DNA from: Trebouxia sp. TZW2008
Taxonomy: Eukaryota; Chlorophyta; Trebouxiophyceae; Trebouxiales; Trebouxiaceae
Assembly (NCBI GenBank): GCA_002118135.1
Contig: BDIU01000287.1
Coordinates: 372,001 to 436,000, forward strand
DNA: 64,000 bases
Reading direction: 5' to 3'
The translations under genes and the position numbers were made by a program. The notes under the pieces were generated by a model, which was not told where the DNA came from, did no database searches, and was given only the letters and a program-made list of their open reading frames with translations. This document shows positions 48,071-59,500 of this stretch, piece by piece (position 1 is the stretch's first letter; each line of letters begins with the position of its first letter).

Positions 48071-51000
48071 ATGGCATCTGTACACAGGGACTACCCAGTC
48101 TCAGCTGACGATTACGAGCTTCTGGAGGAGGCTGGACGGGGTGTCAGCGCAACTGTGAGTTGCTACAGCACGCATCTGCAATGTGCTTTGACCGTGCAGG
48201 CAAGTCAGCTGAAGTCAATGCTGAGAAAGTGCTTGCTGTGTTAGGTCTGGAAAGCCAGATGCAAAACAACTGGAGAGGATGTGGCTGTCAAACTGTTGGA
48301 CTTGGAGAACTTGAACTGCAGCTTGGTGAGACTAAGTGCTAGCTGTAGCGTACACTCCAGCACAGCTTCAGCACTTGCGATAGCGAGCTTGACATTCAGG
48401 AGGAGATTGTCAGAGAGGCTCAGACAATGCGGCAACAGCATCACCCCAATGTTCTGCCTCTACACTGCTCTTTTGTACATCAGCAGAACTTGTGGATGGT
48501 CATGCCATATGTGGCAGGGGGTTCTGTGCTGAATCTGATGAAGTTTGCCTACTCAGAGGTAAAGCAACGCAACGGCCGCAATTTGATGCCAATCCAGACC
48601 AGCCCTCATGACAAGCAATGCTGCAGGGACTTGAAGAGCCAGTCATTGCGACAATCCTGAAGGAAGTATTGAAAGGGCTAGATTACATGCACAGACAAGG
48701 CGGCATACACCGTGATGTTAAGGTACACAACATGCCATTCTTCCCATCCAGCTGTACAGACAAGCCGCATACCTGAACCTGCGCATTCACAGGCTCTTAT
48801 ATCAGCAGATTGTCTGCAAATGCTCTATTCTAGTATGTATGATGTAGCTGACTGAATGCTGACTCGCAACAGGCTGGTAACATCCTGATTGACAAGGATG
48901 GCCAAGTGTTGTTGGCTGACTTTGGAGTGGCAGCCACAATGGAGAGGGGCGGCACCTGGGGCAACCAGCAGATGTCACGCAACACTTTTGTTGGCACCCC
49001 CTGCTGGATGGCTCCAGAGGTCATGGAACAGACAGAAGGGTATGTTGACCTTGACTATCATGGACCCATTACCAGTTTTGAGTGATTTGATGCCATAGTC
49101 AAAGTCTGCTGCTGTCTGTACCAATAGACAAGTCACACTTTCAGGCCAAACATTTGTTTGCAATGCTACATTCGAAATGCGTGCAGGGCTGTATGCAAGA
49201 CACAGCTTGCAGCAGGTCATGCCAAAGGCAGCATGTATGCTTGAGCCAGTATCTACATGTTGACACAGTGAGCGTCTTGACATGCCCCACCTGCTCAAGT
49301 TTGTGTCACCAAGTCTGCTTGCGGCAAACCTTATTTTCAAAGACGACATAATGCTGACAGCATTGTAGCCAGTCATAGCGTGGATAAGAAAGCATCGTTT
49401 TGTGTGCATCAGGTACAACAGCTTAGCTGACATTTGGTCGTTTGGCATCACCATCCTGGAGCTGGCACATGGGCATGCTCCCTTTGCCAAGCTGCCACCC
49501 ATGAAGGTGCTGCTGATGACCATTCAGAACCCACCACCAACCCTGGAGTCAGATAGTGGCAAGAAACACTTCTCCAAGGTACTGCTATGCTGAACTCATG
49601 TGTCTCTGTGTCAAGCATGCCAGACTGTATTACTCCTACACAATGATTTGCATGCGACACTGTCTGCACATAGGACTACAGGAGCACTGCTTTGTTGCAT
49701 ATATGGGGTGTTTGTCAGTCTTGCATGTTGCCTGTCTCGGACACTGCGTCCTGTGCTTGGTTCCCACCGCTTGTTTTGCCTGCAGTCAATGCGGGATATT
49801 GTGGGCAAGTGCCTGGTCAAAGATGCAAGCAAGCGGCCCTCTGCAGCTCAGCTGCTGGAGCACAAGTTCTTCAAGGCAAGTCACTTGACCTTGCAGAAAA
49901 ACAATTTGACACTTCCGATTGGCATCATTATTGGACCTGTCAGCATACCTTGCCAAGCAACGCCTGTGCTCTCCAAATTTGCATAGGTTTCCTGGTGGCA
50001 AAAATGCCCTGTATTGCATGCTCTGCACTCAAGTTCCATGACATCTTGCATTGCATCATGGCTATCAAGCAACAAAACCACAGGGTCTTGTGCTTCTTGT
50101 TCCTGTCATGAGGCTTCATGACACAGACCTTGCTATCATTGCCAAGCATCATAGTACGCCATTTCATCATGCAGACGGCACATGAGCCCGGCTACCTGGT
50201 GAAGCATCTGCTAGGCAGCCTGCCTGCCGTGGTGGATAGAGTCAAGCTCATGCGCAAGGGGCAGGCGCCAAATGGCTCCCAAGAGGACAACTTTGCCAAG
50301 ATGGCACAGTCCCAGGTGAATTTTGTTGCCCAAGTCGTGCATCACATGTCATCAGGATTAGCACAGCTGACACATCTTTACTCAAGTCATGCACCATGTG
50401 CTGGGTCACCTATCATGAGCGACGCGTCAGCATTCCATCACAGCTGCTGCACTGCATCAACCATGCAGACATTCCTGGGCACAACATTACAGGCAAGTAT
50501 GTGTATGAGTTGTGCCCAAAGCCTTGGCACCTTTGCTGTAGCTATCCTGCCTATATTATATATGCACAATGATTGTGCAGGAAGCATACATCAGGGGTGT
50601 CAGCGGCTGGAACTTTGATGTGGCAGCTCTGAAGCGCAGTGCAAATGAGGAGGGTGGGCCTGGCTTGGAGCGCCTCAGCACCATACCTGAGACAGCAGGT
50701 CTGACTCCTGCTGGCTGCTGCGACAGTGCTGATACACAGCACATCTGCTTTAGCTCAGCACACCATGTACTGTCTCCGGTGCTGCCGATTCAGTCACTCA
50801 TTTCAGCAGCTTGCGTATAGCAGTCTTGAGTTGCATATTTGGGAAGTCAAGCTGTTGCGCACAGCCCATCAGTGACCATGGCTGTGCATGTCCTGTTTCA
50901 GGAGCACATCGTTGTACAATTTGTATGGTGACCTGCAAAGTCAGTTTGTTTTGCCTGGTGTGAGCTTGCTTTGATAGCTGGGCTCTTTGCAGGCACCCAA

Positions 51001-54000
51001 ACCTCTGGATACGGTGTCACGTCCAGCCCCTTTGGTGATGCCCAACACAATGGTTTCCAGAGCCAGCAGTCACTAGCCTCTGGACAGCCACTGCAGTCAC
51101 AGCCGTCTGCCACAATAGGGCCATTGTCCACCCAACACTCAGCCATATCCAACCAACCTTCTCTAGTGTCCCAGACTTCAGGATTCCAGCAAAGCACTGG
51201 TCAGCCGCCCTTCTTGGTACAGCATAGCATGAGCCATCAGGGTGAGTGACTGCTCTGTAGCCTAATACATGTCCAAGTGTACGTGATGATGCATGATGCA
51301 GTCAAATGGCAGTGCACCCATCAAGCAGGCTTTTTCCTTCTCACATGCTCAACTTGCCTATGCAATGGTCTGCTGACAAGCATGAACATGGATTGCAAGT
51401 GGTGCCTTTCATGGGCTGTTACACAGCATTTGCAAAGCTGATGACCATGGCTGCATCATGCTTTGTTTCTGATTGGCATTGCCAGATGTGTCTGTTCTGA
51501 GCAGCAGCTGTGTGCATGCTGTGCAGAGCCTGGTCCTCTCTCGCCTCAAGCATCAGCTCGACCTCCTCTTGCTAGGGACAGCTCACAGCAGATACCCCGG
51601 GTGTCCAGCACTGAGCGGCTGCAGACAGGAACCCCAGGCAAGGCCAAGGCTCAGGCTCAGGCTCAACCCATGCAGCTCAAACCTGGTCACAAGGTAAGTG
51701 CTACACCAGCCTTATCACCTTGATAATAGGAGTCAGTCTGTACAGGCTGCTGCTTTGCCTGAAATGCACTCCCAGCTGACATGTTGTGGCTCACATCGGT
51801 TCAGTGTCTGGTTCACATCTCGTGTGTATAGTCTCCTTGGGAGATTTATGGACACAGAGCTTATGCTGCACAGTGCTACAGCACTATTGGTCAAGCTGTA
51901 AACCGAAACATTTCGTAATGTTACTTGTTGCTTTGAAGACGTCCTTTGTGACAGGTGTCTTTGCAGAAACAAGGCAGGTGAAGTGTATGTGGGCCAGCCC
52001 CCATGGCCTTCCTCAGTGGGTCAGAGCCACCAAGAGCCACGGAGAGCAATTTTCAATATTGCATTCGTTAGTCTTGTACCTCGCTGTTGTTCGGGAGGCA
52101 TGTCTCAAGATAAGGTGTTGTGCAGAAGCAAGGCCGATTTGAGGTGTATGAGGGGGACGCGCAGCCCCCCATGTCACCCCCCGTGGGTCAGGGCCAGCAG
52201 TTCATGGAGCAAAATCTTGGCTCCAAGCCTACTACACCTGAGCATGGCTCGTAAGTCTCCTATTATCGCTTCCATCATCACTCGGGTATTACATGTTGCC
52301 ATGCTTTGCAACATGCCACGAGTCACTTGCTGTGCCGCCTGTAGCTGACATTGTGTTTGTACAGTGGACGTTGTTCAGCTATCACCTATTAGGACATTAC
52401 TGAGGGTTGATGCCTGCTGGCTATTTTGCAAAAGGGGTGCTTGCAGGTGACATTGTGAACGCTGTCCTTGGTGGCTATTGTTGACGTGCACTGACAAGGA
52501 CATGTAGGCATGGCAGTTCAGATCCTGCTTACGATTGAGCTACCTTACACTCTGCCTCAGCACAATCCCCATCATTGCCATGATCAACTGAGCTTGACAA
52601 AGCAAGTGCAGGAACCACTTCAGTCGGCATTCCATCTTTGAAGGGGTGGGGGGGGGGTCAGCCACAGCTGGGGCGCTCCTCCTATCAGGATATGCCAGAC
52701 TCAGCTTATGTGTCAGAGCTTGGCACTGCCAAGGCAGGTTCCATTACTTTGCTCTCAGTGCTGTCAATGCAACTGCAGGAGCCGCTTCAGTCAGCACTCC
52801 ACCTTTGATGTGGGGGGTCAGCCACAGCTGGGGCGCTCCTCCTATCAGGACATGCCAGACTCAGCGCGTGTGTCAGAGCCTGGAACAGCCAAAGCAGGTG
52901 AAGGGGCAGAGAAGAGCAAGCGCAAGGGCAGATTCCAAATAGTGGAGGAGGATCCTGCTGACCCCAGCAAAAGAGGAGTGGGCAGATCTACCTCTGTCGC
53001 TAGCATAGACAGTCATCGATCTGTACAGGTCAGCCCAACTGTTTTCTTGACGCTTTGATAACGCACAAGCTACAACTTTGACAATTCTGCATCGAGTGTC
53101 AAATGGGTCACAGCATTTCCCCTCCACTGCTCTTTGGGCATGCCCTATAAGGTTACTTTGCTTGCAGCTGGCAAGAAGCATTAACTATTTCTTCGCTGAG
53201 GATTTTTGAGGAACAGCTCAAACATGTGTAGTGTTCTTGCCATGGTATAAGTTCAAGCAAAGCAACAAGCTGCAGCTTGAGTCAGTGCTTCACAGCAGGG
53301 CACATGTGACATGGCCTCATACTGGGTTTGAATTAGTATCTACTGCGTACAAGAGGATTGAGACACACACGGCTTTATGATCATGCTTCGTGACCTGCAT
53401 GGTTGCATTGCATGAGAAACTTGTCATTTCAATCAAAGTGTAGATTGATCTGTGCTGTTGTGTGACAGGGATCTCAGACAGCATTGCTGGGCCCTTTGAA
53501 AGAGGTGCTGGAGAGCATGACAGGCGGCTATGAAACCATGAAGGAGGTGGTGGCAGCCCTACAAGACACTGAGAGGGGCAAGACCGCCAGCATGACCGTT
53601 CTTCTTCAAGAACTGCAGGAACGCCATGCCAGCAAGCCATCACGGGAGGAACAAGAAAGACTGCGCCTGGAGGTGAGCTGCGGAGTTTGCATGGCTACCA
53701 CAGTAGCTTGATGCGTTGCTGTTACAGCAAGGGCTTCTTGTTGATTTATGATACTTGAATGCACCCATACTCGTTGGCATCAATGATCGATGATGTTGCC
53801 TTTGCTGAGCTGCAATGCACAGGGTCTTCAGCAAGTTGTATACACACGGCATGAAAGCACACCAACCCTAGGTAACTACATGTATCATTATGCTTGTAGC
53901 TGCTTCAAGGTTGGTATGTCATCACAGCCAGAGAACGAGCACTCGCCGGCATGTGTGTGCCTGATGTCTTTCGCCTCTCAGGGAAGCCGAAGTAGATGAC

Positions 54001-54119
54001 CCCGTTTCATTGTGTAGGCGGTGCATTTGCGAGAGGAGAACACACGACTGAGGGACAGGGTAAACTTGCTAGAGGACGAGCTAAGAAGACTATCCAATGA
54101 GAGGGGACCAGCAGGCTGA
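48071..54119 (+). CDS. STE20-type kinase, OSR1/SPAK/BLUS1-like
   Basis: Serine/threonine kinase. Exons: 48071-48154, 48245-48325, 48400-48558, 48627-48722, 48873-49039, 49413-49578, 49786-49875, 50175-50315, 50581-50698, 50993-51241, 51527-51693, 52126-52250, 52779-53028, 53469-53672, 54018-54119 (TGA); 732 residues. Motifs: [112 protein letters not shown]. All catalytic residues are present. After the kinase come [12 protein letters not shown] and the family motif [19 protein letters not shown], as in plant and algal BLUS1-like kinases. A Ser/Gln-rich region, two KGRF motifs ([23 protein letters not shown]) and a C-terminal coiled coil ([19 protein letters not shown]) follow. The intron after 49875 starts with GC. 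ATG at 48071 is chosen because it runs in frame into the domain. Confidence 0.85.
51966..52045 (+). repeat. Decayed copy of STE20-like exon 12 start (parent 52126-52250)
   Basis: After TTTGCAG the copy reads AAACAAGGCAGGTGAAGTGT against AAGCAAGGCCGATTTGAGGT in the parent, then continues GGGCCAGCCCCCATGGCC against GCGCAGCCCCCCATGTCA. A deletion near base 12 breaks the frame (a TGA follows KQGR). It lies in the preceding intron, 160 bases upstream. Confidence 0.8.
52599..52740 (+). repeat. Decayed copy of STE20-like exon 13 start (parent 52779)
   Basis: After TGCAG the copy begins GAACCACTTCAGTCGGCATT, against GAGCCGCTTCAGTCAGCACT in the parent, and shares CAGCCACAGCTGGGGCGCTC unchanged. A G run at 52648-52657 is ten long, against six in the parent, which shifts the frame. 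It lies about 180 bases upstream, in the intron. Confidence 0.85.
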
Positions 54120-54471
54120 CGTGCCTTCATACCACATGTACCATAGTAGCTGACTTGCAGTGCAACATTGCGTCCCATTGTTTAGCCTGACATGGCATAG
54201 CAGCTGACATTGTATAGTCTGTCTGAAGATTGAGTTGACGTCTTTTGCAAAATCTGCAATGGCAACCTGCTAAAAACGATACGATGCTCAGGCCGCCAGG
54301 TTCTGCGCAATTTGATACCATACCATCATGCACGCATCGCGTGAGTTCCTTACGCGGTGCGTGTTCATGTCCGTGCAGCGATTCTAAACCGCCGCCGAGT
54401 ACTAAGCCAAGTTGGGCTACAGAGCTTGGCCCTTTCGATTGCGCTGGCTCGTCGTTGAGGGCTCAGCAACA
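54120..54471. promoter_or_regulatory. Compact promoter region of the eL8 gene
   Basis: About 350 bases separate the kinase stop from the ribosomal protein start. The 120 bases before the ATG are CpG-rich (CGCATCGCGTGAGTTCC, AAACCGCCGCCGAGTAC). No TATA box is obvious. The boundary between the kinase 3' UTR and this promoter cannot be drawn from sequence. Confidence 0.4.
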
Positions 54472-56254
54472 ATGGTAAGCTTTGCTTTTGCTGCAAGAAG
54501 TCATGGCTGTGGGTCTGTCGAGAGGACTCTGGCACTGCAGCTCGATCAACCTATGCCTGATGTTCACTATCGATGTCAACGAAAGCTTCTAGCTACAGCG
54601 ACTGCGTTGTGACACTGCTCATGTGACATGCGCAGGCACCAAAGGGGAAACGCGTGGCAGCTGCCCCCGCAGCTGTAAGGAAGGGCAAAGCAGATGCAAA
54701 GCCACAGAACCCCCTATATGAGAAGCGAGCAAAGAGCTTCGGTAAGTCCAGGACAGCTGTTGCAACCAGGACAGCTGTTGCAAACAGGACTATTGCCCAT
54801 AGACAGCCCCTCACACATGCTTGACAGATCAAGCAGCATGTGACTGCGTGACAGCAAGTCAATGCACTTGTCAAAAGGCTCGCAGCAGACTGTTGAAACG
54901 CTGAACCTCGCCTGTGGCAACTGCTGTGAACTGGGTCTTGTTCCTGCAGGTATTGGGGGTGCCCCTCCTCCAAAGAAGGACCTGCACAGGCTAGTCAAGT
55001 GGCCCAGGTATGTGCGCATCCAGAGACAGAGGCGTGTTCTTGGTCAGCGGTTGAAGGTCCCTCCAGCGCTAACTAGATTCACCAAGACTTTGGACAAAAG
55101 CACAGCAGCCACATTGTTCAAGCTGCTGCTCAAGTATCGTCCGGAAGCTAGAAAGGAGAAGAAGGAGCGCCTGCTGAAGGAAGCTGAAAGCCGTGAGGCT
55201 GGCCAGAAAGTACGCTGCAGACTTTGTAAAGTGCTGTGAAAAGCTCACTGCTCAAATTCAAGGCCTTGCTTGAAAGATGTGTTGAACACAGCTCTGATCA
55301 GCAAGTCAGCCCAGAGGGACCTTTGCCACCACATCTGTATTACAGCACGTTTGTCCACCTGTGATAGTATAGTTGCCAGGCGCCTTCACCCATAACATGG
55401 TAGAGTTGTATAGTTGCAGAGGGTCTCTCAATGTTTTGCAAAGACAGGTGTGACTTTCTGCTCATTCTGGGTATTCACTCCCTGCAGACAGACAAGAAGA
55501 AGCCTGTTGTGGTCAAGTACGGCATCAACCACATCACCACACTAGTGGAGCAGAAGCAGGCTTCATTGGTGGTCATTGCCCATGATGTTGATCCTATTGA
55601 GCTGGTCGTATGGCTACCTGCCCTCTGCAGACGTATGGATGTGCCATATGTCATTGTCAAGGTCAGTTCACACATTGTATGCATGTACAATCTGTCGAGT
55701 GGATGTCATACGCTTCAGCCAAACACAATCTGTTCAGTGTATATTGCAGGCATTGATTTGCTTACAGTGTATGGCATGTGCATTGAGGCACACTGTCAGC
55801 AAGTCTTGCATTTGCATACAATTGTCATGAAGCTGGTTGGCAAGGATGAATCAATTTATCCGCGCTTCTGAATTCCTTTGAAGATATCGATAAATCAAGG
55901 TTGAATTTCTTCGACTGAGCTATCTCAGCTTCATTTACAACATGGCATGCATTTAGCTTGCATTCATGCACTGGTGATTTACACACTGTCTGTGCCTCAC
56001 TTGCTTTTTCTGCAATGCAGGGCAAGTCAAGGTTGGGCACAATTGTGCACAAGAAAAACGCCACTGCCCTAGCTTTGACTGGTGTCAAGGGTGAGGACAA
56101 CAGGGAGTTTGCCAAGCTAGTAGAAAGTGCCAAGCAGAGTTTCAACGATGGTCCCAGAATCAACTGGGGTGGTGGAATCATGGGACCCAAGTCCCAGGCC
56201 AAGGCAAAGAAGAGGGCAAAGGAGCAGAACAGAGAGGCTGCACAGCGCGTGTAG
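54472..56254 (+). CDS. RPL7A: 60S ribosomal protein eL8 (L7a)
   Basis: Structural protein of the large ribosomal subunit. Exons: 54472-54474 (the ATG alone), 54636-54741, 54950-55209, 55488-55661, 56021-56254 (TAG); 258 residues, the usual length. Features are [52 protein letters not shown], the L7Ae RNA-binding core ([38 protein letters not shown]) and [20 protein letters not shown]. The basic C-terminus ends REAAQRV. An intron directly after the start codon is common in ribosomal protein genes. The acceptor and donor of each exon are in phase and no duplicated exon edge was seen here. TGTAA occurs about 40 bases after the stop. Confidence 0.97.
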
Positions 56255-56517
56255 ATTGTTTCTTGTACTGTTCTAGTGTATGCAATGACACAACGCTCTG
56301 TAATGCAGCTGGTGCTCACATGATTCCTTTGCACTTCAGTGCAGCATTGTGCCACACCAGTATCATCCTTTCAGCAAGTTGGTTGCTGGTTGTCAAAACC
56401 AAGCATGAACTATGTATGTATGCGGTGTGCTTACAAGTATCAGACACACCAATCACTGCATTGATAAGCAGACAGCAGGCCAATGGCTGTATGCAAGCAA
56501 GTGGCAGGCTAGCTTGA
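56255..56517. other. Short convergent intergenic spacer
   Basis: The eL8 gene ends at 56254 and the DRC11-like gene ends at 56518 on the opposite strand. TGTAA at about 56298 fits the eL8 poly(A) signal. Nothing else was seen. Confidence 0.6.
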
Positions 56518-59500
56518 TCACTTCTTGGCTTTGCCCTTTGCCTTGCCATCCTTGTCACCCTTCTTGCCTTTCTCTTCCTTGGGTGGCTCTTCAGCCTGCG
56601 TGCCAGCCTCGTGTGAGACCACACATCACAGCAGACAATAATCTGTTGCGGCATGCTATGCTTGTAACAGCCAGCTTGCATGCTGGCTGCCAGCCGCTGG
56701 TGGCAGTATGACAGTTGCAATGTCTGATGCACAAGCAGGCATGACCAGCAGATGGTGGTACCTGTGCTATCGCTACACGGATGGGTGTTTTGTCTGTCCA
56801 TGTGGCTAGAGTAGCAAGGTACTCTTTGCTGGTAGGCTCTGCTACGCACAGCCACTGCAAAGCTTCTGCTAGGCTCAAGGGATTCGTGGACATCCTGCTT
56901 AGTCTGCGGGGAGTGATCATGCTGCGTACAACCTGCAATGCACATGTATGTTGGAACACATGCCCTGAGATATGTTTAGGCTGCTGACCCAGTCACATGA
57001 GCCACTTCAGCAGGCCACTACATTGCAATAGAACAAGTTTCTCCACACACAAGAGCCTTGCCTGATTCCGTAACAAATTGACCACCTCAGGCAAATGACT
57101 GATGCAAGCAGAATGAAATCTGGGATGAGTGGTACAGACAGCAACACACATATGCTGATCGGCAAGCTAGTATATACATATATGTAGCGACCTGGGAAGC
57201 AGTCATGGCAACAAGCACCAAATAGTCTGGACAGATGTATGCGTATGCATACCTGGTCAATGGTTCCTGAGCTGTAGCCATCTGAAATGTGAGCAAGGGT
57301 GGACATGTCAAACTTGGCGTCAACTTGGCCTCCATGCCTCTTGATGACTCCAGGCCAGATTGCCTGCAACAGCCACTTCAGCTGCATCATGATTGCCTTG
57401 AGACAGGCGCTGACAGCATAGTGTCTGTTGTTTGCAATCAGCTCCAAGGTGAGCGCAAAAAGCTTATATGCAGTGTCTAATCAAAACACTTTCTGTCGTC
57501 GCAAAAGATTGCTCGGCTTGCATAGCTGCCAAGCTGCAGACTGATGCAAGTGGTATATCCGCGCAGTGCCAAAAGCCCCAAATGTGCTGTGCTGCATCAG
57601 CTACGGTGTGAGTGGTGTCACAGATACTCTCATGCCCAAGCGACCTCTGGGTCTCAAGTGTGCTGTCAAGGTCCCTGTGACAACTGCAGAAGAGCTTGCC
57701 AATCAGAAAGATGGACATGAACAATGACCCCAAGCACCCTTTGCAAAACAAATACCTACCAAGGCTGATACCTGATGCAGAGCAGAGGACGACCCCATAA
57801 GCCTGGGCACTGTCACTGATACCAAGCAGCCAATGCACAGTCAGGTATGAAGTGAGTACTGTATAACACCTGTATTCTGGACATGGGGCAGTAGATGTGC
57901 TCCTCAACAAGCTGATGAAGGCTGTTTCGTACTTCTTGACACAGCTTTTGGGGCAATAGCTGGTAGCCAAACTACAAGGCACAATCAGATACTGACTGCC
58001 TACCGTGCGAGAGGCGTATTCTGGTATAGGGCAGTAGATGTGCTTCTCAAAGAAGTTGATGAAGGCCTTTTCATCCTTCTTGACGCAGATCTGGGGACAA
58101 GAGCTGCAGCCCATGACCAGCACTTGGTCATCTGCACTGATGCTCTTCATCTCCTTCATCAGCTCCTTCTTGATCCTGCTGAATGGCTCTGTGCCACCAA
58201 ACTCCTTGGAACGCTTCTTGTCTGACACAAATACCTGAACACACAACACCACCTCAGCAATCGTACTGCATTTTCTGACACACAAAGCTGAATGCCCAGC
58301 CATGCCTTGCCAATATGAAACGCGCTGAATGAGACATGCTCATGAGGCAGCAGCATTGCTAGAATATATTTGAATTGCAACTTCAGCTGTCTTTGATGAC
58401 CTGATAATGCATTCAGATGATGTTTGGCTCTGTTGAGTCTAAAAGATGCATGACTGGCCAACAAGTGCATTGATGGGGCCTACAGCATGCGCTAGAATGC
58501 ACAATTATGCATGCACTCTTTGGTGTATGTCCACAACTGATGCAGATGTACACATTGGCAGGCATGTGCCCAAGTGATGCAGATGTGTACAAGCAAGTCT
58601 GCCTGCCAGCTTGATTGCGAGCAAGGGTGCTGATGCACGTTGTCACTCATGCACAGACAGGACCACTCTGCAGTCCTTGAGAGCAGCGGCTGCAGTGGTG
58701 ATGGGCAGCAGGTGGAGTCACCTTTTCAGCCTCATCGATGTAGATGAGAGAGGGTCCCATCACCTTGGCCACCTTGAACACCTGCACATGCATAACCCCT
58801 GAACCAGGCTGCAATCAGCATTGCACCGCTGGCTCAAGAATCATGTACTGCAGAGTAAGATGGCACAAGAGGCATCTGCACTCACATCATCCTGAAAGAC
58901 AGATGCCATCTGGATACGACAACCTATGCTGAAAGGCAGATGCCATCTGAATACGACACCACATGTTGAATTTGCAGAGACATGCTGAGGAACGCATTGG
59001 GGGAAGCCATGGAGCATGCTTGCTACTACTTTACCTGCCTCTCACTGGGACCGGAGCGGACATTGTTGTCTGCTGTCATTGAACAGCAGACAACAATGTA
59101 CAAGAGGATCTGACCAGGAACAAGCTCACAATGCAAGCAGAACACTGCATCATGGTGTCAGCTGCTTTCACAAGCAACAATGCAGTGCAAAGCTTTTGTG
59201 CCATTAAGCAAAGCACCAGCAGATTGACCTACTCCAGTGTGATGAAGTCTTCCTACCATGTCAGACACAACAAGAACAGTCTGCCCTAGGATGTACCACA
59301 GCAGAGCCTCTACAGCAGCAACCACCGGAAACTTGACCTGTTGGGGGTCAGCCCATTGCATACAGAAGAAGGTTGCCTACCATGTGAATCATGAGGGCCA
59401 CGGTCTTGCCAGGGTATTTGCCATCAGTGTTGCGTGGGCTGATGTCAAAGAAGTTGGCGCCAGAGGTGTGGGCTATGCCTTGGCACAAGCTGGTCTTGCC

